Shown here piece after piece: positions 12,369-18,422 of a DNA stretch of 20,342 nt. The position numbers were made by a program, and so were the translations under genes. Every line of letters begins with the position of its first letter. The stretch's first letter is position 1. The DNA is from a virus. The notes under the pieces were generated by a model that searched no databases, was not told where the DNA came from, and was given only the letters and a program-made list of their open reading frames with translations. Where the stretch lies: the IMG/VR virus record IMGVR_UViG_3300047319_001114, positions 1 through 20,342 of that record; one strand, given 5' to 3'.

Positions 12369-12691
12369 TATCGTTTCGTCTCCATCGTGGGACACCCCTT
12401 TGCCTCACCATCAAGGTTGTTGACACCGACGCTCTGGGCCTTAATTGACTCGGAGCGTTTGTGTGTGTAGGATCGACCCGCTACGTCGGAGTTGGATTCA
12501 ACAACCTTGGCCGAACGTAGTGGGCTGACGTGCCTAGTCAGCTTGAATCCACCCTGAGCCCTAATTGCTGAGACGGGTGGTCTGCCGAAGGAAGCTGCAC
12601 CTACGGCCCTTTGCCAGAGCGGCGGAATCAACCGTCCACCGAGAGCCCCCAAACTCTTGATATGGGGCATCTGTGCCCGTTCAAATTCCAT
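12368..12691 (-). CDS. 107-aa basic protein of uncertain reality
   Basis: Starts MEFERAQMPHIKSLGALGGR after a GGAG five bases upstream and ends in GCPTMETKR, with TAATG coupling to the next gene. The protein is basic and low in acidic residues, with no recognisable fold. It uses AGG/AGA for Arg four times in 107 codons, while neighbours mostly use CGN. The distal half coincides with a dense set of inverted repeats (12412-12580). Either a small gene on unusual DNA or mainly a structured noncoding element that stays open by chance. Confidence 0.4.
   Translation of the reverse strand: MEFERAQMPHIKSLGALGGRLIPPLWQRAVGAASFGRPPVSAIRAQGGFKLTRHVSPLRSAKVVESNSDVAGRSYTHKRSESIKAQSVGVNNLDGEAKGCPTMETKR
12412..12580. 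repeat. Cluster of nested inverted repeats
   Basis: An 11-base perfect pair (12412-12422 with 12499-12509) encloses CCGACG/CGTCGG (12426-12431, 12484-12489) and ACGCTC/GAGCGT (12429-12434, 12453-12458), the last two partly exclusive. GGATTCAA (12494-12501) also matches TTGAATCC (12543-12550), and CTACGT (12481-12486) matches ACGTAG (12515-12520). Separate hairpins follow: GCTGAC/GTCAGC (12524-12529, 12537-12542) and CCACCC/GGGTGG (12550-12555, 12575-12580). It could be a structured RNA, a replication origin or a single-strand initiation site. Confidence 0.7.
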
Positions 12692-12705
12692 CAGGACTCC
12701 GGTCT

Positions 12706-12855
12706 TCAAGATTGCTCCGCAAGGACAAGAGGGAGTTCTCGGACCTCTTCGATCAGCTGCTTGCCTTGGTGCCAGTGGCCTGGAATGCAGGAGCCACAGC
12801 CTAGACAGTGCAAACGGGCCGGTTTCACCCGCCGATAACAGCGCAAGCAGGTCAT
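12706..12855 (-). CDS. 49-aa zinc-ribbon microprotein
   Basis: MTCLRCYRRVKPARLHCLGC then a Cys- and His-containing loop and a helical C-terminus ending LAEQS. C3/C6 and C17/C20 make two C-x2-C pairs 10 residues apart, a compact zinc ribbon. ATG overlaps the methyltransferase stop as ATGA (12852-12855). Another microprotein below normal gene-calling size. Role unknown. Confidence 0.75.
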   Translation of the reverse strand: MTCLRCYRRVKPARLHCLGCGSCIPGHWHQGKQLIEEVRELPLVLAEQS

Positions 12856-13421
12856 TTCGATACCCCGCCAAATAAATCAACCTGACCGCGCGCGTTCTCG
12901 TTGTAAGGCGACTCGTCACCCCAGCCATTAAAGCCAGTGATGATTCGGCGATTGAAAAGATCAATGCGCGGCTCGCAACTTACCTTGCGCACCAGCGTGT
13001 AGAACTCCCCAGGCTTGGCGCTGTGTTCAGGCGGAATCGCCTCAAAGTGAGTCGGTAGATAACGCAGGCGCTTGAACTCGCACCGCTTGTAATAGCCGAA
13101 TAGACAATGCTGAGTCGTGCCGACGAACCATGCCCCGAGACCCGACGGTTTCACCCAAGTTATCGTCGTGAGATAGGTAAATCCCCACGCTTCCATCACA
13201 TCGAAGGCTTGGCGCAGAAATGCGTTCGTAGTCCAGAGCCAGAGATGCGAACCAACATCGGCGATCGACTCGACGGGCAGTGCCTTGATTTCCCCCAGAT
13301 TGGCTATCTGATAGGGAATCGCCATTGCTCGATTCTCGCGCTTTTTAGACGCGCCCGTCAGCGGCTGCGGCCACGGCGGGTCAGCCACGATGCAACGATA
13401 GATACCGCTAGGCAACGTCAT
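12852..13421 (-). CDS. MT-A70 family adenine methyltransferase (DPPW)
   Basis: A 189-aa protein from ATG 13421. IYRCIVADPPWPQP holds the catalytic DPPW (14-17), followed by SHLWLWTTNAFLRQAFDVME, then GFTYLTTITWVKPSGLG and, near the end, HSAKPGEFYTLVRKVS and RIDLFNRR. These are the ordered motifs of MT-A70 N6-adenine methyltransferases, common in phages. The frame opens upstream to a TTG at 13475, but the family begins close to the chosen ATG. It is the first substantial gene of the leftward replication block and probably modifies phage DNA against host restriction. Confidence 0.9.
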   Translation of the reverse strand: MTLPSGIYRCIVADPPWPQPLTGASKKRENRAMAIPYQIANLGEIKALPVESIADVGSHLWLWTTNAFLRQAFDVMEAWGFTYLTTITWVKPSGLGAWFVGTTQHCLFGYYKRCEFKRLRYLPTHFEAIPPEHSAKPGEFYTLVRKVSCEPRIDLFNRRIITGFNGWGDESPYNENARGQVDLFGGVSK

Positions 13422-13465
13422 TTCGCACCCCAATCCGAAATAGACTCCCCATCCGCCTCGTGCAT
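13418..13465 (-). CDS. Possible 15-aa leader peptide
   Basis: MHEADGESISDWGAK, preceded by GGAG four bases before its ATG and ending in an ATGA overlap with the methyltransferase start. The ribosome site is better than that of the methyltransferase itself, so translation could be coupled through it. Very short, so this is tentative. Confidence 0.3.
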   Translation of the reverse strand: MHEADGESISDWGAK

Positions 13466-13558
13466 GGCGCTCCAATGCGCCCCTTCCGCATCCCCGCTGC
13501 TAACTTCCTGTCATCTACAATGTCGAACTTTAAGAGCGATAATCCCACAACGATTCGC

Positions 13559-13587
13559 AGACTAGAATTATTTCGGAATCTTGTCAA
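13559..13587 (-). promoter_or_regulatory. Leftward promoter of the replication block
   Basis: On the minus strand TTGACA (13587-13582) is followed after 17 bases by TAGTCT (13564-13559). The -35 is a perfect consensus hexamer and lies in the left arm of a palindrome. The resulting transcript would have a leader of about 130 bases before the methyltransferase ATG. Confidence 0.55.
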
Positions 13588-13610
13588 GCGAAATCTGCCA
13601 TGCTTGACAA
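13581..13610. promoter_or_regulatory. Palindromic operator joining two divergent promoters
   Basis: TTGTCAAG (13581-13588) and CTTGACAA (13603-13610) are perfect inverted copies 14 bases apart. Each arm includes the -35 box of one divergent promoter, so one dimeric regulator at this site could switch both operons. A further pair, ATGTTG/CAACAT (13614-13619, 13636-13641), flanks the rightward -10. The RHH-like protein encoded at 13640 is a plausible ligand. Confidence 0.6.
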
Positions 13611-13632
13611 ATTATGTTGCATCTGCCACACT
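13604..13632 (+). promoter_or_regulatory. Rightward promoter, leaderless arrangement
   Basis: TTGACA (13604-13609), 17-base spacer, CACACT (13627-13632). The -10 is weak. Seven bases later comes the ATG at 13640 with no ribosome site, so transcription would begin at or next to the start codon. The -35 sits in the right arm of the palindrome TTGTCAAG/CTTGACAA. Confidence 0.45.
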
Positions 13633-13639
13633 GACCAAC

Positions 13640-13813
13640 ATGGCGAACAAATCGAGCAAGCTCAAACATCCGCCGATGCGCATTTACTTGCGCCTCTACC
13701 CCGAACACGATCTTTCGTTGATGGCCTACCTGCGGGAAAAAATGAAGAAGCTGGATCGCTCCGCCTCGTGGGTCATCAGGGAAGACCTCAGACGGCTATT
13801 GGAGATGGACTAA
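13640..13813 (+). CDS. RHH-like small DNA-binding protein
   Basis: A 57-aa protein, MANKSSKLKHPPMRIYLRLY followed by a helical rest. A basic N-terminus, a strand RIYLRLY, then two helices with LDRSASWVIREDLRRLLEM are consistent with a ribbon-helix-helix fold. The frame is open back to 13460, but the upstream part lies across the promoter and looks non-coding. It overlaps the next gene as TAATG. As first gene of the block beside a palindrome, an autoregulator is likely; family assignment is by pattern. Confidence 0.6.
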   Translation: MANKSSKLKHPPMRIYLRLYPEHDLSLMAYLREKMKKLDRSASWVIREDLRRLLEMD

Positions 13814-13986
13814 TGGACACGACCAAGGCTGAGGCGGCGGCCTACGCCCCTGAAATCGAGCTGCTGACGCGGGCGCGGGCTACGTTTATGAACGTGCCAA
13901 TGCTCCACAAAGACGAGCAGGCCATAGTGGGCGCGATCGACCGGCGCCTGCGCGTGCTGCTGGACCTTGAAACGGAGGCCAAGTAA
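13813..13986 (+). CDS. 57-aa helical hypothetical protein
   Basis: MDTTKAEAAAYAPEIELLTR, then a helix ending LLDLETEAK. All-helical, with heptad-like hydrophobic spacing that could form a coiled coil. The ATG overlaps the upstream stop as TAATG (13811-13815), and the next gene begins directly after its stop. No family is recognised. Confidence 0.65.
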   Translation: MDTTKAEAAAYAPEIELLTRARATFMNVPMLHKDEQAIVGAIDRRLRVLLDLETEAK

Positions 13987-14214
13987 ATGAGCACCATAAT
14001 CGCCGCCTTCTCAGTGGTCGAAGTGGAACGATGCCGGTCTTGGGACTCGAACCGCGAACCAAAAGAATTGATCGATGAAACAAAGATGACCGTGAAGTTC
14101 TCGAACGGGGACAAGACGCTGGAATTGAGCGTCGCGATAGCCCAAGCGCCAAAACTCTATTTCGGTCGTCGCGTCTATCTCGTATGCGACGATGAGGGGG
14201 ACATCATTCAATGA
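13987..14214 (+). CDS. 75-aa hypothetical protein
   Basis: Begins MSTIIAAFSVVEVERCRSWD. Strands dominate and the C-terminus is acidic (CDDEGDIIQ). It starts immediately after the upstream stop and ends in an ATGA overlap. No family is recognised. Confidence 0.65.
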   Translation: MSTIIAAFSVVEVERCRSWDSNREPKELIDETKMTVKFSNGDKTLELSVAIAQAPKLYFGRRVYLVCDDEGDIIQ

Positions 14215-14438
14215 GTCGAGAATTTGAGGCAATCATGGCCGCGATGGACCTGCTCGGCTATCCGCAATCGCCATATGACGATTACAAAGGCCGCAGCGAC
14301 CGCGAGGGCGAGGAGGACATCCCCATGCGAGCCTGTCCGCCGTGCGAGGACGGCCGGCATCTCGCGTGTTGGGCGCCACTGAACAAGCCGCACTGGTACG
14401 CGTGCCTGTGTCGGAGGAGAGGACACGAGAATGGCTAG
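14211..14438 (+). CDS. 75-aa Cys-rich hypothetical protein
   Basis: Begins MSREFEAIMAAMDLLGYPQS. The second half carries CPPCEDGRHLACW and CLC, giving C42/C45, C53 and C65/C67, a likely zinc site. Overlaps its neighbours by 4 bases (ATGA) and 8 bases. No family is recognised. Confidence 0.7.
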   Translation: MSREFEAIMAAMDLLGYPQSPYDDYKGRSDREGEEDIPMRACPPCEDGRHLACWAPLNKPHWYACLCRRRGHENG

Positions 14439-15465
14439 TTTTGGAGAACCCGAAGAAAAACGCGCAATGCCGACCACTGCCGTAGCCGTTCGCGAAGAAC
14501 AGGCTCAGGAAATGAGCGTTGAGATGGTCTTGCGCCAGACGGCCAAGATTCAGGAGTTGATGCGCGACGCGCTCCAGAAGGATGTTCACTTCGGCGTTAT
14601 TCCCGGCACCGGCACCAAGCCGACGCTGCTCAAGCCGGGTGCCGAAAAGCTCTGCCTGATGTTCCGCTTCGCGCCCGAGTACCACCACGTCAAGGACCGC
14701 GAGCCCGACGGCCATCTGACCATCGAATCGACTTGCCGACTGATTCACTCGCCTTCGGGAACGCTCGTCGCCACCGGCTCGGGTATCTGCTCGACGCACG
14801 AATCCAAATACGCCTATCGGAAGGCCCAACGGGTCTGCCCTCGGTGCGGAGTCGCGGCCATCTTCAAGGACAAGAAAAGCTCCGGCTATTACTGTTGGGC
14901 CAAGCGAGATGGTTGTGGCGCCCAATTTGCCAGCCGTGACGAAATCGCCTCGATCGAATCGCAAGAGACCGGCCGCATTCCCAACGAAGACTTGGCCGAC
15001 CAGTGGAACACGATTATCAAGATGGCGGACAAGCGCTCGCTCATCGCCGCCCTCCTCAACGGCACCGCCGCGTCGGACATCTTCAATCAGGACTTGGAGG
15101 AGATTCGGGAGAACCTGGAATCGCGTACTCCGACGACAGGCCCGGTCGCCACGAATGAGGAGGTTCTACAGGAACGCGGTCTCGGACCTAAGCCGCCATC
15201 TGCGGACGCGCCCGCCAGCAAGGCGCAAAAGAAGGCACTCGGCCAAGCGATTCTGGCGAAGTTCAAGAGCGACAATTTCCTCGCAAAGGCTTGGCTCGAC
15301 CCGCAGCTTGAGGAGCTAGGATGCACTCGCGAGAATATGCGAATCGACCAGCTTGAAATGCTCATCGAGCGCATCGCGAACTGGCATCCGACGCCGATCA
15401 ACGACCCGCCCGACCCTGCTTTGTTTCCGAACGAGAAGATGGCGGATAAAGACATCGAGTTCTAG
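14431..15465 (+). CDS. Conserved phage zinc-ribbon protein, possible recombination role
   Basis: The largest gene of this block, 344 aa. A helical start with KIQELMRDALQKDVHFGVIP (39-58) is followed by GTKPTLLKPGAEKLCLMFRF (61-80), SGTLVATGSGICSTHESKYAYR, a zinc ribbon (C136, C139, C155, C162) and DLADQWNTIIKMADKRSLIAALLNGTAASDIF. This order matches a widespread phage family of unknown function often found near recombination and replication genes; a role in single-strand annealing or DNA repair is a reasonable guess, not shown. The last third is variable. ATG 14467 is an alternative start. Confidence 0.8.
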   Translation: MASFGEPEEKRAMPTTAVAVREEQAQEMSVEMVLRQTAKIQELMRDALQKDVHFGVIPGTGTKPTLLKPGAEKLCLMFRFAPEYHHVKDREPDGHLTIESTCRLIHSPSGTLVATGSGICSTHESKYAYRKAQRVCPRCGVAAIFKDKKSSGYYCWAKRDGCGAQFASRDEIASIESQETGRIPNEDLADQWNTIIKMADKRSLIAALLNGTAASDIFNQDLEEIRENLESRTPTTGPVATNEEVLQERGLGPKPPSADAPASKAQKKALGQAILAKFKSDNFLAKAWLDPQLEELGCTRENMRIDQLEMLIERIANWHPTPINDPPDPALFPNEKMADKDIEF

Positions 15466-15467
15466 TC

Positions 15468-15749
15468 ATGAGAATTCACTTTAACCCGCTGACTGGCGAG
15501 GTGATCCGCGAGGATGACTTTGAGGACTACCAGCCGCACGGCGACTGCGCCACGGGCTGCGGCCATCCGGCGACTGAGGTTTGGCAGCTCTATAAGGGCC
15601 AGCAGCGCTTCGACTTCAGATGCCATTGCTGCGTGATCGCAAGCAAATTAGATAGGGCGCGATGGTATGCCGCGCGGATACCGGCGCTGGAGGCCGAGTA
15701 CAAATCCATCAAGGAGAATTGTAATGACCGAGACGCAACGACTGGCTAA
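15468..15749 (+). CDS. 93-aa Cys-rich phage protein
   Basis: MRIHFNPLTGEVIREDDFED, then CATGCGHPATEVWQL and FDFRCHCCVIASKLDRARWY. C27, C31 and C52-C54-C55 with a His provide a zinc site, followed by an amphipathic helix (ARIPALEAEYKSI). This layout is familiar from small uncharacterised phage proteins next to the 344-aa type. It starts two bases after the upstream stop. Confidence 0.7.
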   Translation: MRIHFNPLTGEVIREDDFEDYQPHGDCATGCGHPATEVWQLYKGQQRFDFRCHCCVIASKLDRARWYAARIPALEAEYKSIKENCNDRDATTG

Positions 15750-15903
15750 GATTTTTGAGTTATCAACCGCGATGGCGGATTGTTCCTGCCTGCTGTGTTG
15801 GGATTGCACTGAGCGATTAGGCGAAATTCAGGAGTTGGCCGATGGGGGAACAACTGTCTCTGTGGAACGCGCTAACGAGCAAGCACATCGAAGTTTGCGT
15901 TAG
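15724..15903 (+). CDS. 59-aa Cys-rich hypothetical protein
   Basis: MTETQRLAKIFELSTAMADC followed by SCLLCWDC, giving four closely spaced cysteines (20, 22, 25, 28). An AAGGAG site precedes the ATG. It overlaps the upstream gene by 26 bases and the next by 62 bases in another frame; its last 20 residues are low in information and may be overprinted. Confidence 0.55.
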   Translation: MTETQRLAKIFELSTAMADCSCLLCWDCTERLGEIQELADGGTTVSVERANEQAHRSLR

Positions 15904-16057
15904 GTGCGAAGCCGAAATCGTGACAATCGACCATCCCGACCACACGACATCGGATTACCGCAACGCTAAAGGCGAATGTTTTAAATGCGGAGGGAAAAAG
16001 GAATCATGCGCTACGAAGCAAGGAACACCTACACCAGCCGCCCCGGCATCTGCATGA
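15842..16057 (+). CDS. 71-aa zinc-ribbon-like protein
   Basis: MGEQLSLWNALTSKHIEVCV with CVRC and CFKC pairs (C19/C22 and C46/C49) and an Ala/Pro/Thr-rich end. Two well-formed C-x2-C pairs argue for coding despite overlaps of 62 and 52 bases with its neighbours. There is only a weak ribosome site. The tail after residue 55 overlaps the start of the next gene. Confidence 0.55.
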   Translation: MGEQLSLWNALTSKHIEVCVRCEAEIVTIDHPDHTTSDYRNAKGECFKCGGKKESCATKQGTPTPAAPASA

Positions 16058-16209
16058 ACGACGAGTGCGAGCACAAGGGCCAGGTCGTTGAGTGCCACGT
16101 CAGCAACAGCGGCATTCCGGTCTGCGCCCAGTGCGGGGGCGACGATATTTTCAACGACGAGGGCAAGCCGTTTCACCGCGGCACCCGCGATTTCTGGTAC
16201 GCACTGTGA
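16006..16209 (+). CDS. 67-aa zinc-finger-like protein
   Basis: MRYEARNTYTSRPGICMNDE, then CEHKGQVVECHV and CAQCGGDDIF. C16, C21, C29 or C30, and C40/C43 can form a zinc ribbon. An AAAAAGGA site precedes ATG 16006; the upstream ATG at 15985 lacks one. Third of three overlapping Cys-rich small genes in a row. Confidence 0.65.
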   Translation: MRYEARNTYTSRPGICMNDECEHKGQVVECHVSNSGIPVCAQCGGDDIFNDEGKPFHRGTRDFWYAL

Positions 16210-16216
16210 GGATGTG

Positions 16217-16642
16217 ATGAGCAGATCGGGATATTCAGACGATTTCGATGGGCCAGAATTGTATTTATGGCGCGGTGCAGTCGATCGTGCAATCCAAGGC
16301 AAGCGTGGTCAAGCATTTCTACGCGAACTGCTCGACGCGCTCGATGCGATGCCCGAAAAACGATTAATCGCCGCAGAGTTGGAGCGGGATGGTGAAGTTT
16401 GCGCGATTGGTAGCGTAGGGCGCAAGCGCGGCGTCGATATGACGAAGCTCGATCCGGAAGAGCCGAAACGAATAGCTAAAACCTTTGGAATCGCGCCTGC
16501 GATGGTCCAAGAAATCGAATACATCAACGATGATGATTTCTTTAACTTTAACCGCGATGAAACGCCCGAGCAGCGCTATGGTCGCGTGCGTCGATGGGTG
16601 GCTGCCCAGTTAAAGGAGCCTCGTGATGCCAACCCTGCGTGA
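16217..16642 (+). CDS. Conserved phage hypothetical protein (141 aa)
   Basis: MSRSGYSDDFDGPELYLWRG, then AVDRAIQGKRGQAFLRELLD and AMPEKRLIAAELE with GEVCAIGSVGRKRGVDM, then ETPEQRYGRVRRWVA near the end. This ordered pattern is a well-spread phage and prophage protein family of unknown function. The start at 16217 has GAGGATGTG before it; the longer open frame from 16088 covers the upstream gene. Confidence 0.8.
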   Translation: MSRSGYSDDFDGPELYLWRGAVDRAIQGKRGQAFLRELLDALDAMPEKRLIAAELERDGEVCAIGSVGRKRGVDMTKLDPEEPKRIAKTFGIAPAMVQEIEYINDDDFFNFNRDETPEQRYGRVRRWVAAQLKEPRDANPA

Positions 16643-16814
16643 AGAACTGGAGCCGCTGCGCCGCCTCGTCAAGGGCGGGAACTATGCCGCGCTGAAGGCG
16701 ATGATCGAGTTTATCGACAAGGCGGACGAGGCGATGAAGGATTGTGCGACGTTCGACAACTGCCCCGGCGACGTGAAGCGAGCGCTCGCCCTACTCGACC
16801 AGCAGATCGAATAA
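16626..16814 (+). CDS. 62-aa helical hypothetical protein
   Basis: MPTLREELEPLRRLVKGGNY and a short helical remainder ending ALLDQQIE. An AAGGAG site lies seven bases before ATG 16626. It overlaps the upstream gene by 17 bases. No family is recognised. Confidence 0.65.
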   Translation: MPTLREELEPLRRLVKGGNYAALKAMIEFIDKADEAMKDCATFDNCPGDVKRALALLDQQIE

Positions 16815-16826
16815 AGGAGACCCGCA

Positions 16827-17207
16827 ATGAACCTGCCGCCTGAAGTCATGGCGAAGTGGCCGCAAGCGCTGGCTAACTACGGACATCCGTGGAAGCCAGG
16901 GCAGCGATGCGGGGGTGCGCAACCTAACTATGACGCACAGCATCCTTATGGGAGGGTTCGTATCTACGAATCTGAGATTGTTTGCGAACATGGAGAAATT
17001 GCAGATCACGACATCCCCCCGCCCGCCGTCACCGACGAACTCCTCTGGCAGATGCTCGTCAAGGGGCTGGAGCATTCGCCGTGGTTCTTGGTCGATAAAA
17101 TTGGGCCGTTTCTCGGAGTCGCGCCGAAGAACGCTAACAACTTTGAATGTACTCGCTCGCTCGCTGCGGCCGTCATCCTTGCGTGGGCCAGCATGGAGGC
17201 GAAGTGA
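16827..17207 (+). CDS. 126-aa hypothetical protein
   Basis: MNLPPEVMAKWPQALANYGH followed by a middle with YGRVRIYESEIVCEHGE and a helical C-terminus. An AAAGGAG site stands before the ATG. Its stop overlaps the next start as TGATG. No family is recognised. Confidence 0.7.
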   Translation: MNLPPEVMAKWPQALANYGHPWKPGQRCGGAQPNYDAQHPYGRVRIYESEIVCEHGEIADHDIPPPAVTDELLWQMLVKGLEHSPWFLVDKIGPFLGVAPKNANNFECTRSLAAAVILAWASMEAK

Positions 17208-17443
17208 TGCCGACAGCGAAGGTTGTGCCGCGCAATGGCTGGTTTTTTATCCGCTCGATCATGCGCGGCTGGTATAGGGTAACGTTTATCGCCGTGAAAT
17301 GGGAGCCTCGCGACGTTTGGATTGGCGTTTACTGGACGCCGTATCCCGACGGCTGGCTCCCGTTCCTTACGAATTTCCGTGTGTACGTCTGCATCGTCCC
17401 GATGGTGCCAATTATTTTTGATCTCATCGAGCGCGAACCGTAG
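17207..17443 (+). CDS. 78-aa aromatic-rich protein with hydrophobic end
   Basis: MPTAKVVPRNGWFFIRSIMR, then many Trp and Tyr residues and a C-terminal hydrophobic stretch (FRVYVCIVPMVPIIFDLI). It may be membrane-associated. Coupled to the upstream gene by TGATG. No family is recognised. Confidence 0.65.
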   Translation: MPTAKVVPRNGWFFIRSIMRGWYRVTFIAVKWEPRDVWIGVYWTPYPDGWLPFLTNFRVYVCIVPMVPIIFDLIEREP

Positions 17444-17455
17444 GAGGGTGAAGTG

Positions 17456-17677
17456 ATGCTGACGGAAGAAATTGCCGCGATTCTAACGCCGAAATTAGGC
17501 GGCAAGACAATCGTCATTCGCGCCGATGCCGACAAGATCATGGCTCACATCCGCGAGCAGGACGCTGCGCTGGCCGAGGCGCGGGAGATGTGCGAACGAT
17601 ATGCGTCGATGGAGAAGAACGGAGGTAGCCATGCCAAATGGCTCGCCGCCCACCCCGCGCCGAAGGAGACGCCGTGA
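17456..17677 (+). CDS. 73-aa hypothetical protein
   Basis: MLTEEIAAILTPKLGGKTIV then a helical segment with DAALAEAREMCERYASMEKN. A TAGGAGG site lies upstream of ATG 17456. Last gene of the rightward block; it ends four bases from the convergent peptidase gene. No family is recognised. Confidence 0.65.
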   Translation: MLTEEIAAILTPKLGGKTIVIRADADKIMAHIREQDAALAEAREMCERYASMEKNGGSHAKWLAAHPAPKETP

Positions 17678-17681
17678 TGCG

Positions 17682-18422
17682 CTACCCCAGCGCCGCCAAG
17701 TCCTGCTCTAGCTGCGAGAAGCTGAAGCCGTTCGCATCGTTCCAGTCCGGCCCGGCGGCGTCGTCGTAGAGCCGCGCCTGCGCCTCGTCCATCGTATTCA
17801 GCCAGAACTCCCACGTGCCTTTCTGGAAGCCGCCCCAGGTGAAGCACCACGCGCCATCAGCGTCGTAGGCCACGAGCGGTACGTCGTGCCCGCCCACCGG
17901 CGACCCGCTGTAGTTCGACCATATCCGACCGGCCATGAAGTCGTCCTGAGCCGTCGGCGGAACGCTGAAGCCCACCGAGCAATGCTTGAACAGGAAGATG
18001 GTCTGTTTGATTTGATCGACTTTCGTCTTATCGACATCGAGGTAGGCGTGAATCTTGTGCGGCACACCCTTCACGATTAGCCCGTTCTTCTGCACGTAAT
18101 CGGCTATCTCGGTGAGGCTCGCGCCCTGGTCGGTGCTGGGGTCGTTCGGGTCGTAGCCGGTCGCCCCTGAGTAGAGCGCCAGCACTTCCGCTGTGGTCGG
18201 CACCACGATACCCGCGCCCATCGCCGTCAGGAGCATCACGCTATGGCCCACGTCCGCGCAGGTGCAATCGCCCACCTGGTCGTTCCCCATCATGCCGAGG
18301 TCTTCGGAGATGGCGAGCGACCAATCGACGGCGACAGGCGGAGGCGGTAGCGCCGGCCCCATGTAGTTGCGAAACTTCAGCGGCGCGTTGTCCGATTTCC
18401 GCACATAACCGAACTTAAACAT
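17682..18422 (-). CDS. Papain-like cysteine peptidase-fold protein
   Basis: A 246-aa protein. GNDQVGDCTCADVGHSVML provides Q49 and C55 in the Q-x5-C spacing of papain; GGHDVPLVAYD supplies H179, and FTWG (194-197) replaces the NSWG element. The middle, with YSGATGYDPNDPSTDQG, recurs in a phage-associated family related to C1/C39 peptidases. No signal peptide is visible. A clear AAAGGAG site lies inside the end of the HNH gene upstream. Target unknown; it could process a virion protein or attack the host. Confidence 0.75.
   Translation of the reverse strand: MFKFGYVRKSDNAPLKFRNYMGPALPPPPVAVDWSLAISEDLGMMGNDQVGDCTCADVGHSVMLLTAMGAGIVVPTTAEVLALYSGATGYDPNDPSTDQGASLTEIADYVQKNGLIVKGVPHKIHAYLDVDKTKVDQIKQTIFLFKHCSVGFSVPPTAQDDFMAGRIWSNYSGSPVGGHDVPLVAYDADGAWCFTWGGFQKGTWEFWLNTMDEAQARLYDDAAGPDWNDANGFSFSQLEQDLAALG

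Noticed and set aside
12412-12509. tRNA-like element: a 7-base acceptor-like pair CAAGGTT/AACCTTG and a TTGAATC loop
   Set aside because: The segment before the 3' arm does not form a T-stem, the length is 98 bases, and the pairing extends to 11 bases. It does not fold as a tRNA or tmRNA.
12368-12855. Group I or group II intron between the methyltransferase and the downstream genes
   Set aside because: The methyltransferase has a complete natural end, the next gene starts in an ATGA overlap, and no intron core motifs were recognised.
13408-13548. 46-codon minus-strand frame from GTG 13548 overlapping the methyltransferase start
   Set aside because: It overlaps the conserved methyltransferase N-terminus, lacks a ribosome site and shows no family features. 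A leaderless start ten bases from the -10 is possible but weak.
14233-14964. 243-codon minus-strand open frame opposite the 344-aa protein gene
   Set aside because: Antisense shadow of conserved coding sequence; no ribosome site and no domain.
15724-16057. Single gene broken by a frameshift
   Set aside because: Each of the two frames has its own start and its own Cys-ligand pairs; overlap of two genes explains it better, although sequencing error cannot be excluded.
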